Below are positions 63,062-64,000 of a stretch of 64,000 nt of DNA, in pieces. The stretch's first letter is position 1; every line of letters starts with the position of its first letter. A program made the position numbers and the translations under genes. The DNA lies in contig NZ_PTRA01000001.1 in the NCBI RefSeq assembly GCF_002943425.1, forward strand, positions 2,232,001 to 2,296,000, in the 5' to 3' direction. The notes beneath the pieces were generated by a model. That model did not search any database. It was not told the origin of the DNA and saw nothing but the letters and a program-made list of their open reading frames with translations. The stretch is from Siphonobacter curvatus. Its GTDB lineage: Bacteria > Bacteroidota > Bacteroidia > Cytophagales > Spirosomataceae.

Positions 63062-64000
63062 TTAGTTTTCATCACTCATGGTCACAGAAGGCCTCAAACT
63101 TGGGCTAGAAGCCTCGAACTCTATCCAGTTGAACATCTCCCCCAACCGATCAGCAAAACGCCCGCCATACGCCTTTTTCAAATCTTCCAGACTTCCGTTG
63201 GTGGTGGCATGGAATCGGAAGTACTGCCCGACGCACTTGCTGTAAATCTTTTCGAGTAGCCCCTGCATCACGTTCTGGCGATCGGAAAAGTGGTGGCCTT
63301 CGCCTTCCGTACCCAGATCATCAAAGCACCAACCAATGGCATCATGCCAGTACTGCGAGCGGTAGGCGTTGGGAGCAGGACGAGTAAATACGGTAATGCC
63401 TTCTTCTCCTCCACCCTTGCTACTTTTGAACCGCTCGACGACATCACGAACCGAAAAGACATTGAAGGGCTCTACGGCAAAGTTTCTGTCCCCCAATTGC
63501 AGGTTGCCAAGGATTTCCATAAGCCTGGTCTTTCCGCAGCCTACAGGCCCAGTGAGCAGCAGACCTTTGCTAAGCGAGAAGTTTAATCCTGCCGACCGGC
63601 CTAGTTCCTCAAAGCGGGGGTCTTTTGCCAAGTACAGACACAACAGCGGCAAGATTCCTCCGTAGACCTCAGCCGAAAAGGGCTTGTCCCAATGTTCAGC
63701 CACTGCTTTCAGCTTTCCTGCTTCGGTGATCAGTTTAAGGATCTGGCTTGAGCTTAGTTCGGGCTTTAAGCTTTTAGGCATCCGTACGGCATCCAGGTAA
63801 GCAGCATTGCGACGATGAATCTGCAGGCGTTCCCGTTTTCTCTCCCGTTCTTTCTGGACATCTTCCTGAGTAGGCTCCCGCTTAAGCTTTAATCGCTTTT
63901 TGAGATTTTGCATTTCGTACTCACTGAGCTCAGGCAGATAATCCTCATCCACAATCTCAAGGATCGAGCTGGATGTGGTCCCAGCTTCGGGGTATGGACT
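63062..64000 (-). CDS. DnaC-like AAA+ helicase loader, partial
   Basis: At least 296 residues; the frame stays open to the window edge, and a GTG at 63952 is only one possible start, so the true 5' end may lie outside. The AAA+ core has Walker A LLTGPVGCGKTRL and Walker B WCFDDLGTEGEG, followed by NVMQGLLEKIYS and the sensor-like HATTNGSLEDLKKAYGGRFA. Such proteins load the replicative helicase on phage or host DNA. The N-terminal part is a basic coiled coil (MQNLKKRLKLKREPTQEDVQ). Confidence 0.82.
   Translation of the reverse strand, partial: SPYPEAGTTSSSILEIVDEDYLPELSEYEMQNLKKRLKLKREPTQEDVQKERERKRERLQIHRRNAAYLDAVRMPKSLKPELSSSQILKLITEAGKLKAVAEHWDKPFSAEVYGGILPLLCLYLAKDPRFEELGRSAGLNFSLSKGLLLTGPVGCGKTRLMEILGNLQLGDRNFAVEPFNVFSVRDVVERFKSSKGGGEEGITVFTRPAPNAYRSQYWHDAIGWCFDDLGTEGEGHHFSDRQNVMQGLLEKIYSKCVGQYFRFHATTNGSLEDLKKAYGGRFADRLGEMFNWIEFEASSPSLRPSVTMSDEN

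Larger units (their letters stand above)
50451..64000. mobile_element. Integrative element or degraded prophage in tRNA-Leu (left part)
   Basis: An intact tRNA-Leu is followed by a tyrosine integrase, AT-rich cargo, and a leftward operon of phage-like genes (MazG-like, cytosine methyltransferase, zinc ribbon, DnaC-like loader). No structural, packaging or conjugation genes are in view. Several genes are broken, which suggests decay. The right end lies beyond the window, and no second copy of the tRNA 3' end is found here. Confidence 0.8.

Overview
The window reads as chromosomal DNA of a Bacteroidota bacterium, most likely of the Cytophagales (Spirosoma- or Siphonobacter-like). The grounds are type IX secretion C-terminal domains, TAnnTTTG-type -7 promoter boxes, a short RpoD without region 1.1, menaquinone synthesis (MenD), HU-CCDC81/SPOR, DUF2911 and DUF3127 proteins, and many starts without an obvious Shine-Dalgarno. 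The genus is inference.

Bases 1-50450 are mostly ordinary core genome with good intrinsic terminators. In order: a MazG/PRA-PH-type pyrophosphohydrolase; a gene-poor stretch with orphan operator-like palindromes; an XRE regulator with a repeat-rich promoter; dapD; a long AT-rich spacer; gapA; folC; a TonB-like protein; an HU-CCDC81/SPOR protein; an outer-membrane barrel with a giant TPR protein; an M61 protease; a TPR lipoprotein; menD; rpoD; pnp-rpsO; an LptF/G permease; a START-domain protein; tRNA-Met; holA-acpH; an FKBP; dCMP deaminase; a DUF2911 protein; an AarF kinase with a TetR regulator; a membrane glycosyltransferase-like pair; an AT-rich SDR/Crp pair; three tandem tRNA-Lys genes; a TPR/SH3 membrane protein; a T9SS-type-B surface protein; rlmD; an acyltransferase and a Wzx-like flippase; dnaB; phoH; an M43 metalloprotease; a frameshifted comEC; elbB; and a DUF3127 protein.

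Bases 50451-64000 look like the left part of an integrative element or degraded prophage at a tRNA-Leu(GAG) gene. A tyrosine integrase lies directly downstream of the tRNA, preceded by palindromes and direct repeats fit for att and arm sites. AT-rich cargo follows: a lipoprotein of unknown function and a HEPN-type (Rx4H) protein that may be an anti-phage ribonuclease. Between them lies a chimeric ORF joining the start of a VRR-NUC nuclease to the end of a patatin. From about 57.2 kb there is a leftward operon of phage-like early genes: small unknowns, a MazG-like enzyme, a DNA cytosine methyltransferase, a zinc-ribbon protein and a DnaC-like helicase loader that runs off the window. The methyltransferase carries about eleven tandem repeats of about 34 residues, but is broken by TGA, TAG and a frameshift. 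Another operon gene is frameshifted too. The right attachment site is not in the window.

Most notable: the methyltransferase repeat array and its decay, the HEPN cargo gene, the VRR-NUC/patatin chimera, the comEC frameshift that one extra TCTT unit would repair exactly, and the 165-bp tandem tRNA-Lys array with overlapping divergent promoters.
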